From: Sphaerisporangium album
Lineage (GTDB): Bacteria > Actinomycetota > Actinomycetes > Streptosporangiales > Streptosporangiaceae
Direction of reading: 5' to 3'
DNA: 64,000 bases
Assembly (NCBI RefSeq): GCF_003323745.1
Contig: NZ_QOIL01000029.1
Span: 52,614 to 116,613 of the forward strand
Shown here: piece after piece, positions 40,463 to 50,158 of the stretch
Layout of the letters: each line of letters starts with the position of its first letter
Numbering within the stretch: the first letter of the stretch is position 1
Translations under genes and position numbers: made by a program
The notes under the pieces: model-generated
Told to the model about the DNA's origin: nothing
Database searches by the model: none
The model's input: the letters and a program-made list of their open reading frames with translations, nothing else

Positions 40463-40924
40463 ATGCCCGATATGGCGCCCGACACGCCGCCCGGCACGAT
40501 GCGCTGGTCGCACGTGGGACTGAACTGCCGCGACCAGAAGGCCACGGAGGAGTTCTACACCCGCTACTTCGGGTTCCGGCGGGCCAGGGTCGCGGACGCG
40601 GAGGGCACGCGCATCATCTTCCTGCGCCGCGGGGAGGCCCTGCTCGAACTGTTCCCCTCCGCGGCCGCCCCCGCCCCCGAGGCGGAGAACGACGGCCCGG
40701 CGACTCCGGGTGTCGCCCGCCACCTGGCGTTCCAGGTGGACGACGTGGACACCTTCCTCGCCCTCGCCGGCGACGACGCCCACATCACCCTGGGCCCCCT
40801 GAAGTTCGACGAGTACATCCCCGGCTGGAAGACCGTCTGGGTCCGCGACCCCGACGGCGTCATCCTCGAGGTAAGCCAGGGCTACGTGGACCAAACCCCC
40901 GAAGAACTCGAACAGTACGCCTGA
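40463..40924 (+). CDS. VOC superfamily (glyoxalase/dioxygenase-fold) protein
   Basis: A 153-residue single-domain VOC protein with two beta-alpha-beta-beta-beta modules. The first opens WSHVGLNCRDQKATEEFYTRYFGF with a metal-type His, and ALLELFP supplies a Glu. The second opens ARHLAFQVDDVDTFLALAGD with His, and GVILEVSQG ends with Glu. The H-E-H-E set suggests a metal-binding enzyme such as a glyoxalase, isomerase or dioxygenase. ATG 40463 is preferred (AGGCGG upstream); GTG 40457 is possible. Last gene before a terminator. Confidence 0.82.
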   Translation: MPDMAPDTPPGTMRWSHVGLNCRDQKATEEFYTRYFGFRRARVADAEGTRIIFLRRGEALLELFPSAAAPAPEAENDGPATPGVARHLAFQVDDVDTFLALAGDDAHITLGPLKFDEYIPGWKTVWVRDPDGVILEVSQGYVDQTPEELEQYA

Positions 40925-40935
40925 CGATCGACCAC

Positions 40936-40962
40936 GGCGGGGGAGGAACCACCTCCCCCGCC
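40936..40962 (+). terminator. Terminator of the SnoaL/GMC/VOC operon
   Basis: A perfect 11-bp stem GGCGGGGGAGG / CCTCCCCCGCC with a 5-nt loop, followed by TTGT, 11 nt after the VOC stop codon. Confidence 0.85.
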
Positions 40963-41110
40963 TTGTCATAGGCGAAGCCGTGAAGGCAATGAGCGGCCCT
41001 GAGTACTTCCCTGTTCGTGAGCAGGCCAGGCTCGCTTTCCCGCCCCGGAGACCCTCGTCTGAGCGCTCGGTTCGCTACCGTGAACGGTTTCCGGCGGCGG
41101 CGGAGGGGCC

Positions 41111-41944
41111 ATGGCAGGTACGTACGAGGACAGGGGCGCGGGCGTCGAGGAGGCGCTGGCCGGGGACGGTGTCACGCAGGGCATCGTGCGCGTGGCGGGG
41201 ACCGTCCGGCGCCCGGTCCGGCCCTTCACGGCGACGGTCCAGGCATACCTGGCGCACCTGCGCGCGGCGGGCTTCGCGGACGCCCCCCAGCCGCTGGGCT
41301 ACGACGACCAGGGACGCGAGGTGCTCTCGTTCGTCCCCGGAGACGTCCCCCGGGAGCCCCTCACGGAGGACACCGCGCGCGAGGAGGTCCTGGTGGAGCT
41401 GGCCCGGCTCGTCCGCCGGCTCCACGACGCCGCGCAGGGGTGGACGCCGCCCGGGGACGCCGTCTGGGGAGGAACTCCCGGGAGGCGCAACACCAACGCC
41501 ACCTCCGACGGGGAGCCCCAGGTGGTCGGGCACCGCGACTACTGCCCCGGCAACGTCGTCTTCCGCGGCGGGCTGCCCGCGGCGCTGATCGACTTCGACC
41601 TCGCCAAGCCGACGAGCAGGGTCGACGACCTGGCCAATGCCCTCTACTACTGGGCGCCGCTGCTCGACCCGCTCGACAGGTCGCCCGCGTACGCGGACCT
41701 CGACGTCCCCCGCCGCGTCGCCCTGTTCGCCGACGCCTACGGCATGACCGGGCGTCAGCGCGAGGTGCTGGTGCCGGCGGCGGCTCGTATGATCGGCCGG
41801 TTCCACGTGAACATGCGGGCCGCCGCCGAGGTGGACCCGGTCTTCCGGCGGTTCTGGGACGAGGGCGCGAAGGACCGGCTGCCGAGGGCCGAGGCCTGGA
41901 TCCATGAGCACGGGCCCGCCATCACCGCGCGGCTCGTCGCCTGA
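41111..41944 (+). CDS. Phosphotransferase of the aminoglycoside/choline kinase fold (APH-like)
   Basis: A 277-residue protein with the kinase-like APH fold. The Brenner catalytic motif is VVGHRDYCPGNVVFRGG, with Asp and Asn. The metal-binding IDFDLAKPTSRVDDLANAL replaces D-F-G with D-F-D. YLAHLRAAGFADAPQPLGYD belongs to the N-lobe. Substrates in this family range from aminoglycosides to homoserine and choline; no specificity can be read here. GGAGGGG lies just before ATG 41111. It stands between the VOC-operon terminator and the reductase-like gene, with no partner. Confidence 0.85.
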   Translation: MAGTYEDRGAGVEEALAGDGVTQGIVRVAGTVRRPVRPFTATVQAYLAHLRAAGFADAPQPLGYDDQGREVLSFVPGDVPREPLTEDTAREEVLVELARLVRRLHDAAQGWTPPGDAVWGGTPGRRNTNATSDGEPQVVGHRDYCPGNVVFRGGLPAALIDFDLAKPTSRVDDLANALYYWAPLLDPLDRSPAYADLDVPRRVALFADAYGMTGRQREVLVPAAARMIGRFHVNMRAAAEVDPVFRRFWDEGAKDRLPRAEAWIHEHGPAITARLVA

Positions 41945-41995
41945 CACCGAACGTCCCAGCGGGACGCGACGGGGAGGCACGCCTAGGCTTAAGGA

Positions 41996-42778
41996 ATGAC
42001 CGATCATGCGTTCCAGATCGTATGTGAGATCGAGCCTCCCACCCGGCCGGACCTGATGCACGTCCGGCACCAGATCGGCACTCTGAGCAAGGTCGCGGAC
42101 ACCTTCCTCGTGCCCGACAACCACATCGGGCGTGCCACGGTGTCCAGCGTGGCGGTCGCGCACGAGGTCGGGGCGATGGGAGGGCGCAGCATCGCGTGCC
42201 TCAACGCGCGGGACCGCAATTTGCTCGGCTTCCGGCGCGACCTGCTCACCGCGGCGGCCTACGGGGTCGACCGGTTCCTGTTCGTCTACGGCGACAAGCC
42301 GGCCGCGGGCGGCAGGACGGGCGAGCTGAGCGTACGGGCGATGATCGACGAGGTGCGCGGGCTGCCGGACGATCCCGCGTTCGCGGGCATCGCGCCCTTC
42401 CAGGCCGGGGCGGCGGCGGGCCTGCGGACGCTGCCGGCGTGGAAGCGCAGCGCCGACTTCCTGTTCGTGCAGGTCAGCTACTCGCTGGAGGCGTTGCTGC
42501 GGTGGCGCGAGGCCAATCCGGTGGACGTTCCCGTGTACGCGGGGGTGATGGTCCTCGCCAGCGAGGCGCACGCGCGACGTCTGGCGGCGGCGATCCCCGA
42601 CATCGACATCCCGGACGATCTTGTGCGTAAGGTCGCCGCCGACCGGCTCGCCGGAGTCGAGGCCACCTGCGAGCACATCCTGGCCATCCGTGACTCCGGG
42701 GCCTTCGACGGGGTACATCTGGTCCCCGTGTCCCGGTACCGCGAGGTCGCCGCCCGCCTGGAGCCCCTGCTCGCCTGA
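41996..42778 (+). CDS. Methylenetetrahydrofolate reductase-like TIM-barrel protein
   Basis: A 260-residue protein that resembles short actinobacterial MetF-like proteins: [20 protein letters not shown] opens the barrel, [20 protein letters not shown] and [17 protein letters not shown] follow the T-C-R-D-R-N and T-G-D motifs of the family, then [17 protein letters not shown]. True MetF is about 290-310 residues and reduces methylene-THF to methyl-THF with FAD. This protein is shorter, so a related folate- or flavin-dependent role is possible. TAGGCT lies 6 nt before the ATG, which would give a nearly leaderless transcript. Confidence 0.72.
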   Translation: MTDHAFQIVCEIEPPTRPDLMHVRHQIGTLSKVADTFLVPDNHIGRATVSSVAVAHEVGAMGGRSIACLNARDRNLLGFRRDLLTAAAYGVDRFLFVYGDKPAAGGRTGELSVRAMIDEVRGLPDDPAFAGIAPFQAGAAAGLRTLPAWKRSADFLFVQVSYSLEALLRWREANPVDVPVYAGVMVLASEAHARRLAAAIPDIDIPDDLVRKVAADRLAGVEATCEHILAIRDSGAFDGVHLVPVSRYREVAARLEPLLA

Positions 42779-42867
42779 CGGGTCCTCGGTGTTCTGCCGT
42801 GGGACCCCCAGCGTGGGCGACATGTCTGGAATGTCATGATGCGTAGTGGATTGGGAGGCTTGGTTTC

Positions 42868-43794
<927 letters not shown>

Positions 43795-43800
43795 CGCCCC

Positions 43801-43834
43801 CCGGCGTGGGCCCGGTGGTCCGGGCCCACGCCGG
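43801..43834. terminator. Bidirectional hairpin between convergent genes
   Basis: A perfect 15-bp stem CCGGCGTGGGCCCGG / CCGGGCCCACGCCGG with a TGGT loop lies 6 nt after the aldo/keto reductase stop and 8 nt from the convergent YnfA-like stop. Confidence 0.85.
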
Positions 43835-43842
43835 TCCGCGTC

Positions 43843-44175
43843 TCAGCCGCGCGGCGCGTACATGATGACGAGGACGCCGAGCACGCAGACGGCCGCTCCG
43901 ATCACGTCCCAGCGGTCGGGCCGGAACCCGTCCACGACCACGCCCCAGACGAGCGACCCCGCCACGAAGACGCCTCCGTAGGCGGCGAGGATGCGCCCGA
44001 AGTGGGCGTCCGGCTGAAAGGTGGCCACCAGCCCGTACAGCCCGAGCGCGACGAACCCGGCGCCTGCCCACAACAGCCCGCGATGCTCCCGCACCCCCTG
44101 CCAGACCAGCCATGCCCCGCCGATCTCGGCAACGGCGGCCACCAGGAACAACAGAAGCGAACGCGCGACGGTCAC
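43843..44175 (-). CDS. YnfA family (UPF0060) small membrane protein
   Basis: A 110-residue protein with four membrane segments: [60 protein letters not shown] and [20 protein letters not shown]. The signatures [31 protein letters not shown] and R-P-D-R-W-D are those of YnfA. The family is structurally related to small multidrug-resistance exporters; the substrate is uncertain. Normal length. Confidence 0.93.
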   Translation of the reverse strand: MTVARSLLLFLVAAVAEIGGAWLVWQGVREHRGLLWAGAGFVALGLYGLVATFQPDAHFGRILAAYGGVFVAGSLVWGVVVDGFRPDRWDVIGAAVCVLGVLVIMYAPRG

Positions 44176-44215
44176 CGGCAGACTCTAGACCAGCCGGCAA
44201 GGGATCCGACGGGGC

Positions 44216-44330
44216 TCAGGGCTTCCAGGAGCGCGGGCTGATGCCGTAGAGCTGGCCCGCGGAGCTTCTGATGGTGATGCTCGTGTAGTAGTCGACGCCC
44301 CGGACGATCCGCGCCGTCGACCGGCTCCTC
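44216..44330 (-). pseudogene. Possible C-terminal remnant of an unidentified protein
   Basis: The 278-bp gap between YnfA and the polysaccharide lyase contains a minus-strand frame ending VDYYTSITIRSSAGQLYGIS-PRSWKP and a stop at 44216. The last ~32 residues read like a folded beta-rich protein end. Upstream of them the frame turns Arg/Ala/Ser-rich without homology pattern, as if the gene body were lost. The family is not recognised, and a chance frame is possible. Confidence 0.3.
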
Positions 44331-44453
44331 CCCCGGGTCGACGCGCGTCTCGCCGCCGGATGACACGCGGCGGACGCCTTCGCCGGACGACACGGGCGGT
44401 CGCAGCCGGTCACGAGAGCGTCCCGGCCCGTCTGACCGCCGCAGGAGCACGGC

Positions 44454-46817
44454 GTGGGATCCGGGACGTGGAGTGATCGTCTGCATGATAATTCCCCCGT
44501 GGGCTGGTACTCCAGGCGGGTTTTCCTCCAGGTCAGCGGGGTCGCGGCTGTTGGAGGGCTGCTCTCGGGGCGGTCCTCGGCAGAGCCGCGGGCCGCGGGG
44601 GGCGTGCCGGACGGCGCGTTCGAGCTGTTGCGGCGTCGGTGGCGGGAGGTCAGTGCGGGGACGGGGTTCGACGCGGCCCGGGAGCCGTACCGGAGCAGGC
44701 TGGCGGAGATCGGGGCCAGGGCGGCGGCGTACCGGGACGCCATGGAGCCGGGGGCCGGGTTCCTCTGGCGTGACCAGCCGTTCCCCTCGTTCGTCGCCAC
44801 ACCGGGGCGGTTGCGGGCCATGGCCCGCGCGTACGTCCTGCCGGGGACCGGGGTGACCGGTGACGCGACGCTGGCGGCGGCCGTGGCGACCGGGGTCGAC
44901 CATTACCGGCGGCGGGTGTACGCGGCCGGCGCGGAGCCGTACGGGAACTGGTGGCACTGGCGGATCGGCGTCCCCGGGAAGCTCCTCGACGCGGTCCTGC
45001 TCATCGGCCCGCACCTGTCGGACCGGCGGCGCGACGCATTGCGGGACGCGGTCGACCACTTCGTCCCCGAAAGCGTCCTCGACCGCTACAGCGACAGGAG
45101 CACCGGCGCCAACCGCGTGGACCTGTGCGTGGTGACGCTGCTGCGCGCCATGCTCACCTCCGACCCCGGCAAGGCCGCGCTGGCCGTCTCCGCGCTCTCC
45201 CCCGTCTTCCCGTACGTCACCGAGGGCGACGGGTTCTACCAGGACGGCTCGTTCATCCAGCACACGACCGTCCCCTACCAGGGCGCGTACGGCGTGTCGC
45301 TGCTGTCGGGCGTCGCGAAGCTGCTCGCGGTACTGCGCGGCACGCCCTGGCAGGTCACCGACCCGCACCGGCAGGTCGTCTTCGACGCCGTCGAGCGGTC
45401 GTTCGCCCCGTTCGTCCACGACGGCTTCTGCATGGACCTGGTACGCGGCCGGGGACTCTCCCGGGCCCCGTACGGCGACCACGAGAGGGGACGCGAGATC
45501 GCCGCCGCGGTCCTGCTGCTCGGGGACACGGCCTCCGCCGCCGAGCGGGCCCGCTGGCGGGGCATCGTGAAGGGGTGGGCGCTGCGGGACACCGACCTCC
45601 CGATGCTCGCGGCCGCCGAGTCCACCGACCTGGCGTTCCACGCCCGCCTGGCCGCGATCCTGGACGACGGCGCCGTCCCCGCGTCCGCCGAGCCCACCGG
45701 GCACCGGCTGCTCACGATGAGCGCCCGCGCCGTCCACCGCCGGCCGCGCTGGTGCGCGGCGCTCAGCATGGCCTCGCACCGGATCGGCCACTACGAGCAC
45801 GGCAACGGCGAGAACCTGCGCGGCTGGCACACCGGCTCGGGGATGCTCTACTGGTGGGCCGAGGGGCACGGCGCGCAGTACTCCGACTCCTTCTGGACCA
45901 CCGTCGACCCGTACCGCCTGCCCGGCACGACCGTCTCCACCCTGCGGCTGCCCGACGGCGCCGGCGAGGGGTGGGGTGACACGTGCCCGCCCGGCCGCTG
46001 GGTGGGCGGCGCGACCGACGGCGTGTACGCGGCCGTCGGCCAGCACCTGAACGGCCTCGAAAGCACGATGGAGGCCTTCAAGTCGTGGTTCTTCCTGGAC
46101 GACGCGGTGGTCTGCCTGGGGGCGGGGATCACCGGCGCGGACGGCGTGCCCGTGGAGACCATCGTGGACAACCGCAGGACCGGCGCGCTGCTCACCGTGG
46201 ACGAACGGGAGGGGTGGGCGCATCTGGACGGGCACGGCGGCTACGTCCTGCTCGCGTGCCCGGGCCTGCGCACCCTGCGCGAGGAACGCACCGAACCCGC
46301 CCCTGTGACGCCACCGGAGCAGCGCCCCGGCCCCGGCCGCGTCACCCGGAGCTATGCCACGCTCTGGCTGGACCACGGCGTCGATCCGGTGTCCGCGAGC
46401 TACGCGTACGTCCTGCTGCCGGGCGCCGGGCGGGCCGAGACCCGGGCCCGCGCCACCACCGGCGGCTGGGTGCGCGTGCTGGACAACACCGCCCGGCGGC
46501 AGGGCGTCCACGTGCCGTCGCTCGGGATCACGGCGGTCAACTTCTGGAACGGCGGCGCCACCGGGGCCCTGACCGCGTCCGCCCCGTGCGCCGTCCTCGT
46601 CCGGGAGTACGGCGACGGCACCGCCACGATCACCGTGTCCGACCCCCGCCGCACCCTCGACGAGCTGACCGTCACCTGGCACCGCCCCGTGGCCGCTGTC
46701 CTCCTGCGAAGCCCCAACCTCACCACCGCCACGACCGGCCGCGCCCTGAGCCTCACCTTCGAGAACCTGGCAGACCGGTCCGGCCTCGCACAGACCGTCA
46801 CCGTCCGCCTCGGTTAG
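44454..46817 (+). CDS. Polysaccharide lyase family 8 (hyaluronate/chondroitin/xanthan lyase type), Tat-exported
   Basis: A 787-residue secreted enzyme. The N-terminus carries a twin-arginine signal, WYSRRVFLQVSGVAAVGGLL, followed by an Ala/Gly-rich region. Residues ~60-380 form the helical (alpha/alpha) barrel with NWWHWRIGVPGKLLDAVLLI (Asn/Trp cleft), TGANRVDLCVVTLLRAML and FYQDGSFIQHTTVPYQGAYG, which holds the PL8 His and Tyr. Residues ~400-780 form the antiparallel beta-sandwich part, with NGENLRGWHTGSGMLYWW. PL8 enzymes cleave uronic-acid or xanthan-type polymers by beta-elimination. GTG 44454 has AGGAG 6 nt upstream. It converges with the WYL gene, overlapping by 4 nt. Substrate unresolved. 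Confidence 0.92.
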   Translation: MGSGTWSDRLHDNSPVGWYSRRVFLQVSGVAAVGGLLSGRSSAEPRAAGGVPDGAFELLRRRWREVSAGTGFDAAREPYRSRLAEIGARAAAYRDAMEPGAGFLWRDQPFPSFVATPGRLRAMARAYVLPGTGVTGDATLAAAVATGVDHYRRRVYAAGAEPYGNWWHWRIGVPGKLLDAVLLIGPHLSDRRRDALRDAVDHFVPESVLDRYSDRSTGANRVDLCVVTLLRAMLTSDPGKAALAVSALSPVFPYVTEGDGFYQDGSFIQHTTVPYQGAYGVSLLSGVAKLLAVLRGTPWQVTDPHRQVVFDAVERSFAPFVHDGFCMDLVRGRGLSRAPYGDHERGREIAAAVLLLGDTASAAERARWRGIVKGWALRDTDLPMLAAAESTDLAFHARLAAILDDGAVPASAEPTGHRLLTMSARAVHRRPRWCAALSMASHRIGHYEHGNGENLRGWHTGSGMLYWWAEGHGAQYSDSFWTTVDPYRLPGTTVSTLRLPDGAGEGWGDTCPPGRWVGGATDGVYAAVGQHLNGLESTMEAFKSWFFLDDAVVCLGAGITGADGVPVETIVDNRRTGALLTVDEREGWAHLDGHGGYVLLACPGLRTLREERTEPAPVTPPEQRPGPGRVTRSYATLWLDHGVDPVSASYAYVLLPGAGRAETRARATTGGWVRVLDNTARRQGVHVPSLGITAVNFWNGGATGALTASAPCAVLVREYGDGTATITVSDPRRTLDELTVTWHRPVAAVLLRSPNLTTATTGRALSLTFENLADRSGLAQTVTVRLG

Positions 46818-47785
46818 GCGAGCGGAGCACCGGTCGCGCGCGCGTACCGGGCCGTGATGTCGCGCATGTGCTCGACCAGTTCGGGCGGATCGGTGACCTG
46901 GAAGTCCAGGTCGAGCATGCCGAGGTACACGGCGATGGTGTGCAGGCTGTCCGCGCCCGTGTCCAGCACGCAGGTGTGCGCGTCGACGGCCTCCACCACG
47001 CCGACCGCGGGGTTGATCCGCTCGGTCACGACCTCGGCGGGCGCGTGCACCAGGACGCGGGTCCGGTAGCGCCACGCCGCCGCCGAGACTCCCCGGGCGA
47101 CGTGCGCGGCCGCGCCGCCCTCCGGCGGGTCCCGGGGCGGGAAACGCGGGCCGGTGGGCGTGCGCGGTTCGACGCGGTCCGCCCGGAAGGTACGCCAGTC
47201 CTGCCGGTCGACGTCCCATGCGACGAGATACCAGCGGCGGCCCCAGGACACGAGCCGGTGCGGCTCGACGGTCCGGACGGTGGCCGACCCGTCGTGCGCG
47301 CGGTAGTCGAACCGCAGCCGCTCCCGGTCGCGGCAGGCCGCGGCGAGGACGGTCAGCACGCGCGGGTCGGCCTGCGGGCCCAGACGGTCCGCGGGCACGG
47401 GCTCGGTGTAGGTCTGGAGCGCGTTGACGCGGTGGCGCAGCCGGGACGGCAGCACCTGCTCCAGCTTCGCGAGCGCCCGCATCGACGTCTCCCCGATGCC
47501 GGCCACGCCGCCCCCGGCGGCCGTCCGCAGCCCGACCGCCACGGCCACCGCCTCGTCGTCGTCGAGCAGCAGCGGCGGCATCGCGGCGCCCGCGCCCAGG
47601 CGGTAGCCGCCATCGGTGCCCCGCGTCGCGTTCACCGGGTAGCCCAGCTCGCGCAGCCGGTCGACGTCGCGGCGGACGGTGCGCTCGCTCACGTCGAGCC
47701 GCTCCGCGAGGGCCGCGCCGGTCCAGTCACGTCTGGCCTGCAACAACGACAGCAGGCGCAGCAGGCGCGCCGAGGTCTCCAACAT
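46814..47785 (-). CDS. WYL-domain transcriptional regulator (DeoR-like HTH)
   Basis: A 323-residue regulator. The N-terminal HTH is LLSLLQARRDWTGAALAERL followed by DVSERTVRRDVDRLRELGYP, and a G-T-D-G-G-Y-R-L wing. The WYL domain (~130-215) carries LVSWGRRWYLVAWDVDRQDW, with the W-Y-L core. A C-terminal WCX-like segment ends at HMRDITARYARA. WYL domains sense small ligands or nucleic acids. It is divergent, 63 nt away, from the epoxide hydrolase gene, which it probably controls. The 3' end overlaps the polysaccharide lyase by 4 nt. Confidence 0.9.
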   Translation of the reverse strand: MLETSARLLRLLSLLQARRDWTGAALAERLDVSERTVRRDVDRLRELGYPVNATRGTDGGYRLGAGAAMPPLLLDDDEAVAVAVGLRTAAGGGVAGIGETSMRALAKLEQVLPSRLRHRVNALQTYTEPVPADRLGPQADPRVLTVLAAACRDRERLRFDYRAHDGSATVRTVEPHRLVSWGRRWYLVAWDVDRQDWRTFRADRVEPRTPTGPRFPPRDPPEGGAAAHVARGVSAAAWRYRTRVLVHAPAEVVTERINPAVGVVEAVDAHTCVLDTGADSLHTIAVYLGMLDLDFQVTDPPELVEHMRDITARYARATGAPLA

Positions 47786-47848
47786 GTGCGCAAGCCTGCC
47801 AGTTCTATAGGACAGAGGTTGACCGGAAGGGTCCGTAACGTTCCTTCC

Positions 47849-48964
47849 ATGAGCGAGAACACCGAGATCAGGCCCTTCCGCATCGACGTCCCCCAGGCGA
47901 AGCTGGACGACCTGAACGACCGGCTCGACCGCACCCTCTGGCCGGACGAGCTGCCGGACGCGGGCTGGGACTACGGCGTGCCGGTCGGGTATGTGCGGCG
48001 GCTGGCCGAATACTGGCGAAGCGGGTACGACTGGCGGGCCCAGGAGGCGAAGATCAACCGGTACCCGCAGTTCACCACCGAGATCGACGGGCAGAACATC
48101 CACTTCCTGCACGTGCGCTCTCCGCACGAGGACGCCCTGCCGCTGGTCCTCACGCACGGCTGGCCTGGCTCGATCGTGGAGTACCTGAAGGTCATCGACC
48201 TCCTCACCAACCCGGAGGACCCGTCGCGGGCGTTCCACGTGGTGATCCCGTCACTGCCCGGCTTCGGCTTCTCCGGTCCCACGAAGGAGAAGGGCTGGAA
48301 CCGGTACCGCACCGCGAAGGCGTGGGCGGAGCTGATGCGGCGCCTCGGCTACGACCGCTACGGCGCGGCCGGCAACGACGGCGGCTCGTTCGTCTCCCCC
48401 GAGGTCGGCCGGCTCGACCCCGGGCACGTCGTCGGCGTGCACGTCACGCAGATCTTCTCCTTCCCCTCCGGCGACCCTGCCGAGTTCGAGAAGATCACCC
48501 CCGAGGACCAGAAGGCGCTCGAAGTGCTCCAGTGGTTCCACGACAACAAGATGTCCTTCAACACGCTGCTCTCCCAGCAGCCGCAGACGCTGTCGTACGC
48601 CATCTACGACTCGCCGGCCGGGCTGCTCGGCTGGAACGCGCAGCTCTTCGGCGACGCCGCCGACGTCGACGACGACTTCGTGTTGACGAACACGATGCTC
48701 TACTGGCTGACCGGCACCGCGACGTCGGCGACCCGCTTCTATTACGAGGACGCGCACGCCGAGCACCCCAAGGAGCCCACCACCGTCCCCCTCGGCCTCG
48801 CGATGTTCGACGGCGACTTCGTCTCCATGCGCACGTTCGCCGAACGCGACCACAAGAACATCGTGCACTGGAGGTCCTACGAGCGCGGCGGCCACTACGC
48901 CGCCCACCTCGTCCCGGACGTCCTCGCCGAGGACCTGCGCGAGTTCTACTCCGGCCTGCGCTGA
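47849..48964 (+). CDS. Epoxide hydrolase (alpha/beta-hydrolase with EHN N-terminal domain)
   Basis: A 371-residue enzyme of microsomal-type epoxide hydrolase form. The N-terminal EHN domain opens PFRIDVPQAKLDDLNDRLDR. The oxyanion motif is LTHGWPGSIVEYLKV, the nucleophile Asp is in YGAAGNDGGSFVSPEVG (G-N-D-G-G in place of the usual G-x-D-W-G), and the catalytic His is in YERGGHYAAHLVPD. It opens epoxides to diols, often in detoxification. Start ATG 47849 faces the WYL regulator. A hairpin follows at 48981. Confidence 0.92.
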   Translation: MSENTEIRPFRIDVPQAKLDDLNDRLDRTLWPDELPDAGWDYGVPVGYVRRLAEYWRSGYDWRAQEAKINRYPQFTTEIDGQNIHFLHVRSPHEDALPLVLTHGWPGSIVEYLKVIDLLTNPEDPSRAFHVVIPSLPGFGFSGPTKEKGWNRYRTAKAWAELMRRLGYDRYGAAGNDGGSFVSPEVGRLDPGHVVGVHVTQIFSFPSGDPAEFEKITPEDQKALEVLQWFHDNKMSFNTLLSQQPQTLSYAIYDSPAGLLGWNAQLFGDAADVDDDFVLTNTMLYWLTGTATSATRFYYEDAHAEHPKEPTTVPLGLAMFDGDFVSMRTFAERDHKNIVHWRSYERGGHYAAHLVPDVLAEDLREFYSGLR

Positions 48965-48980
48965 CGGGACGGCGTGCCCA

Positions 48981-49028
48981 CTCGCCCGCCCGGCGCCGGC
49001 ACCGAAGCGCCGTGACCGGGCGGGCGAG
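48981..49028. terminator. Hairpin between epoxide hydrolase and maleylpyruvate isomerase genes
   Basis: CTCGCCCGCCCGG at 48981-48993 pairs perfectly with CCGGGCGGGCGAG at 49016-49028, 17 nt after the epoxide hydrolase stop. The next gene is convergent, so it may serve both. Confidence 0.75.
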
Positions 49029-49136
49029 GCGACCACGGCTCGACGGGCGGCTCGTCCGTCAAGGTGCCGTTGGTCGTGGCCGCCCACCAGGTGGCGGTGC
49101 CGGCCGAGCGAGAGAACCGGCGGTACTCGAACGGGG

Positions 49137-49931
49137 TCAGAAGCCGGGGAAGACCGCGCGCAGGTCGTCCAGGGTGAGCGCGTCCCCGGTCAGCCGCACC
49201 CCGTCCGGGGTGTGCTCGGGAGCGTGGCGGCCGGAGACCAGGCGCAGCCACCACTCGGCGGGAGCGGTGAGGACCACGTCCGGTGCGCCGGGAGCGTCCG
49301 TGAGACGCACCGCGTCGCGGATCTCCAGCCCGAAGGCCCGCTCCGGCGCGGTCGTGCGCACTTCCACGACCGCCTCACGCCCGCCGAGCCTGTCGGCCTT
49401 GCCGAGAAAGCCCAGCAGGCGGTCCAGGCCGTCGAGCAGCAGTTCGACGGCCTCCGGGTTCAGCGTCGCGGCCGGATCGAACGCGGCCCTGACGTCCCAG
49501 GTGTGGTAGGCGAACTCGCTGAGCCGCATCCCGGCGAATCCGGCCACGTCCGGCGCGGGGGCCGGGAACCACAGCTCGATACGGAGGTCCCGCCTCGCCG
49601 TCGCGTCCAGGTCCTCGAAGCAGCGTACCAGCGCCTCGTTGGCGCCGACGACCTCCGCGGCCCGCTCGGCACGCGACATCCCATCCCATCGCGCCCACAC
49701 GCCCCTGATGAAGTCCATCTGAGGCGTGCCGGTGCCGTTCAGCGCCCCGTCGAGGGCGGCGAGGCTGATCTCCGCGCCGCTGCCCAGGTGGCTCAGCACC
49801 TGCGAGACGTCCCACTCCGAGGCGCCCGAGCGGCGGGCGAGGTCCTCCTCGGTGAAGCCGTCCACCAGCGCGGCGAGCTCGTCGTGCCCGGCGCGCAACA
49901 CTTTGATCGTCTGATCGGCCCGGTCGGTCAT
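49137..49931 (-). CDS. Maleylpyruvate isomerase-like protein (MDMPI N-terminal/DinB fold)
   Basis: A 264-residue protein. The N-terminal half is the four-helix DinB-like MDMPI domain: TIKVLRAGHDELAALVDGF, then EWDVSQVLSHLGSGAEISLA with a metal-type His, and RLSEFAYHTWDVRAAFDPAA with the second His. The C-terminal half is SCP2-like, with VVLTAPAEWWLRLVSGRHAP. Family members use mycothiol as cofactor, supporting an actinobacterial host. AGGAG precedes ATG 49931; an ATG eleven codons upstream is less likely. The substrate is probably not maleylpyruvate, as no gentisate pathway is nearby. Confidence 0.85.
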   Translation of the reverse strand: MTDRADQTIKVLRAGHDELAALVDGFTEEDLARRSGASEWDVSQVLSHLGSGAEISLAALDGALNGTGTPQMDFIRGVWARWDGMSRAERAAEVVGANEALVRCFEDLDATARRDLRIELWFPAPAPDVAGFAGMRLSEFAYHTWDVRAAFDPAATLNPEAVELLLDGLDRLLGFLGKADRLGGREAVVEVRTTAPERAFGLEIRDAVRLTDAPGAPDVVLTAPAEWWLRLVSGRHAPEHTPDGVRLTGDALTLDDLRAVFPGF

Positions 49932-50158
49932 CGTGGTCTCCTGTGCGGTCGTTCCGTCACCCACCGCCGGACATCATCGCGACGTCCGTCCGGTCGGTTC
50001 GCCTCACAAGAACCACTGAGCCACGCCGGTCATTTCCGGATACCGAACCGCGTTGGCCCGCGTGGGAGAGCCCCGGCGCTCGCACGCCGGGCACTCACCG
50101 CGCGAGGTCACCTGGACAGCCGACAGGATGCCCCGTCCTGCCTGCCGACGGGCGCGGC

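Noticed and set aside
44172..47219. 1015-codon minus-strand frame opposite the polysaccharide lyase
   Set aside because: Shadow frame; the plus-strand lyase has a Tat signal and PL8 motifs, and the minus frame has none.
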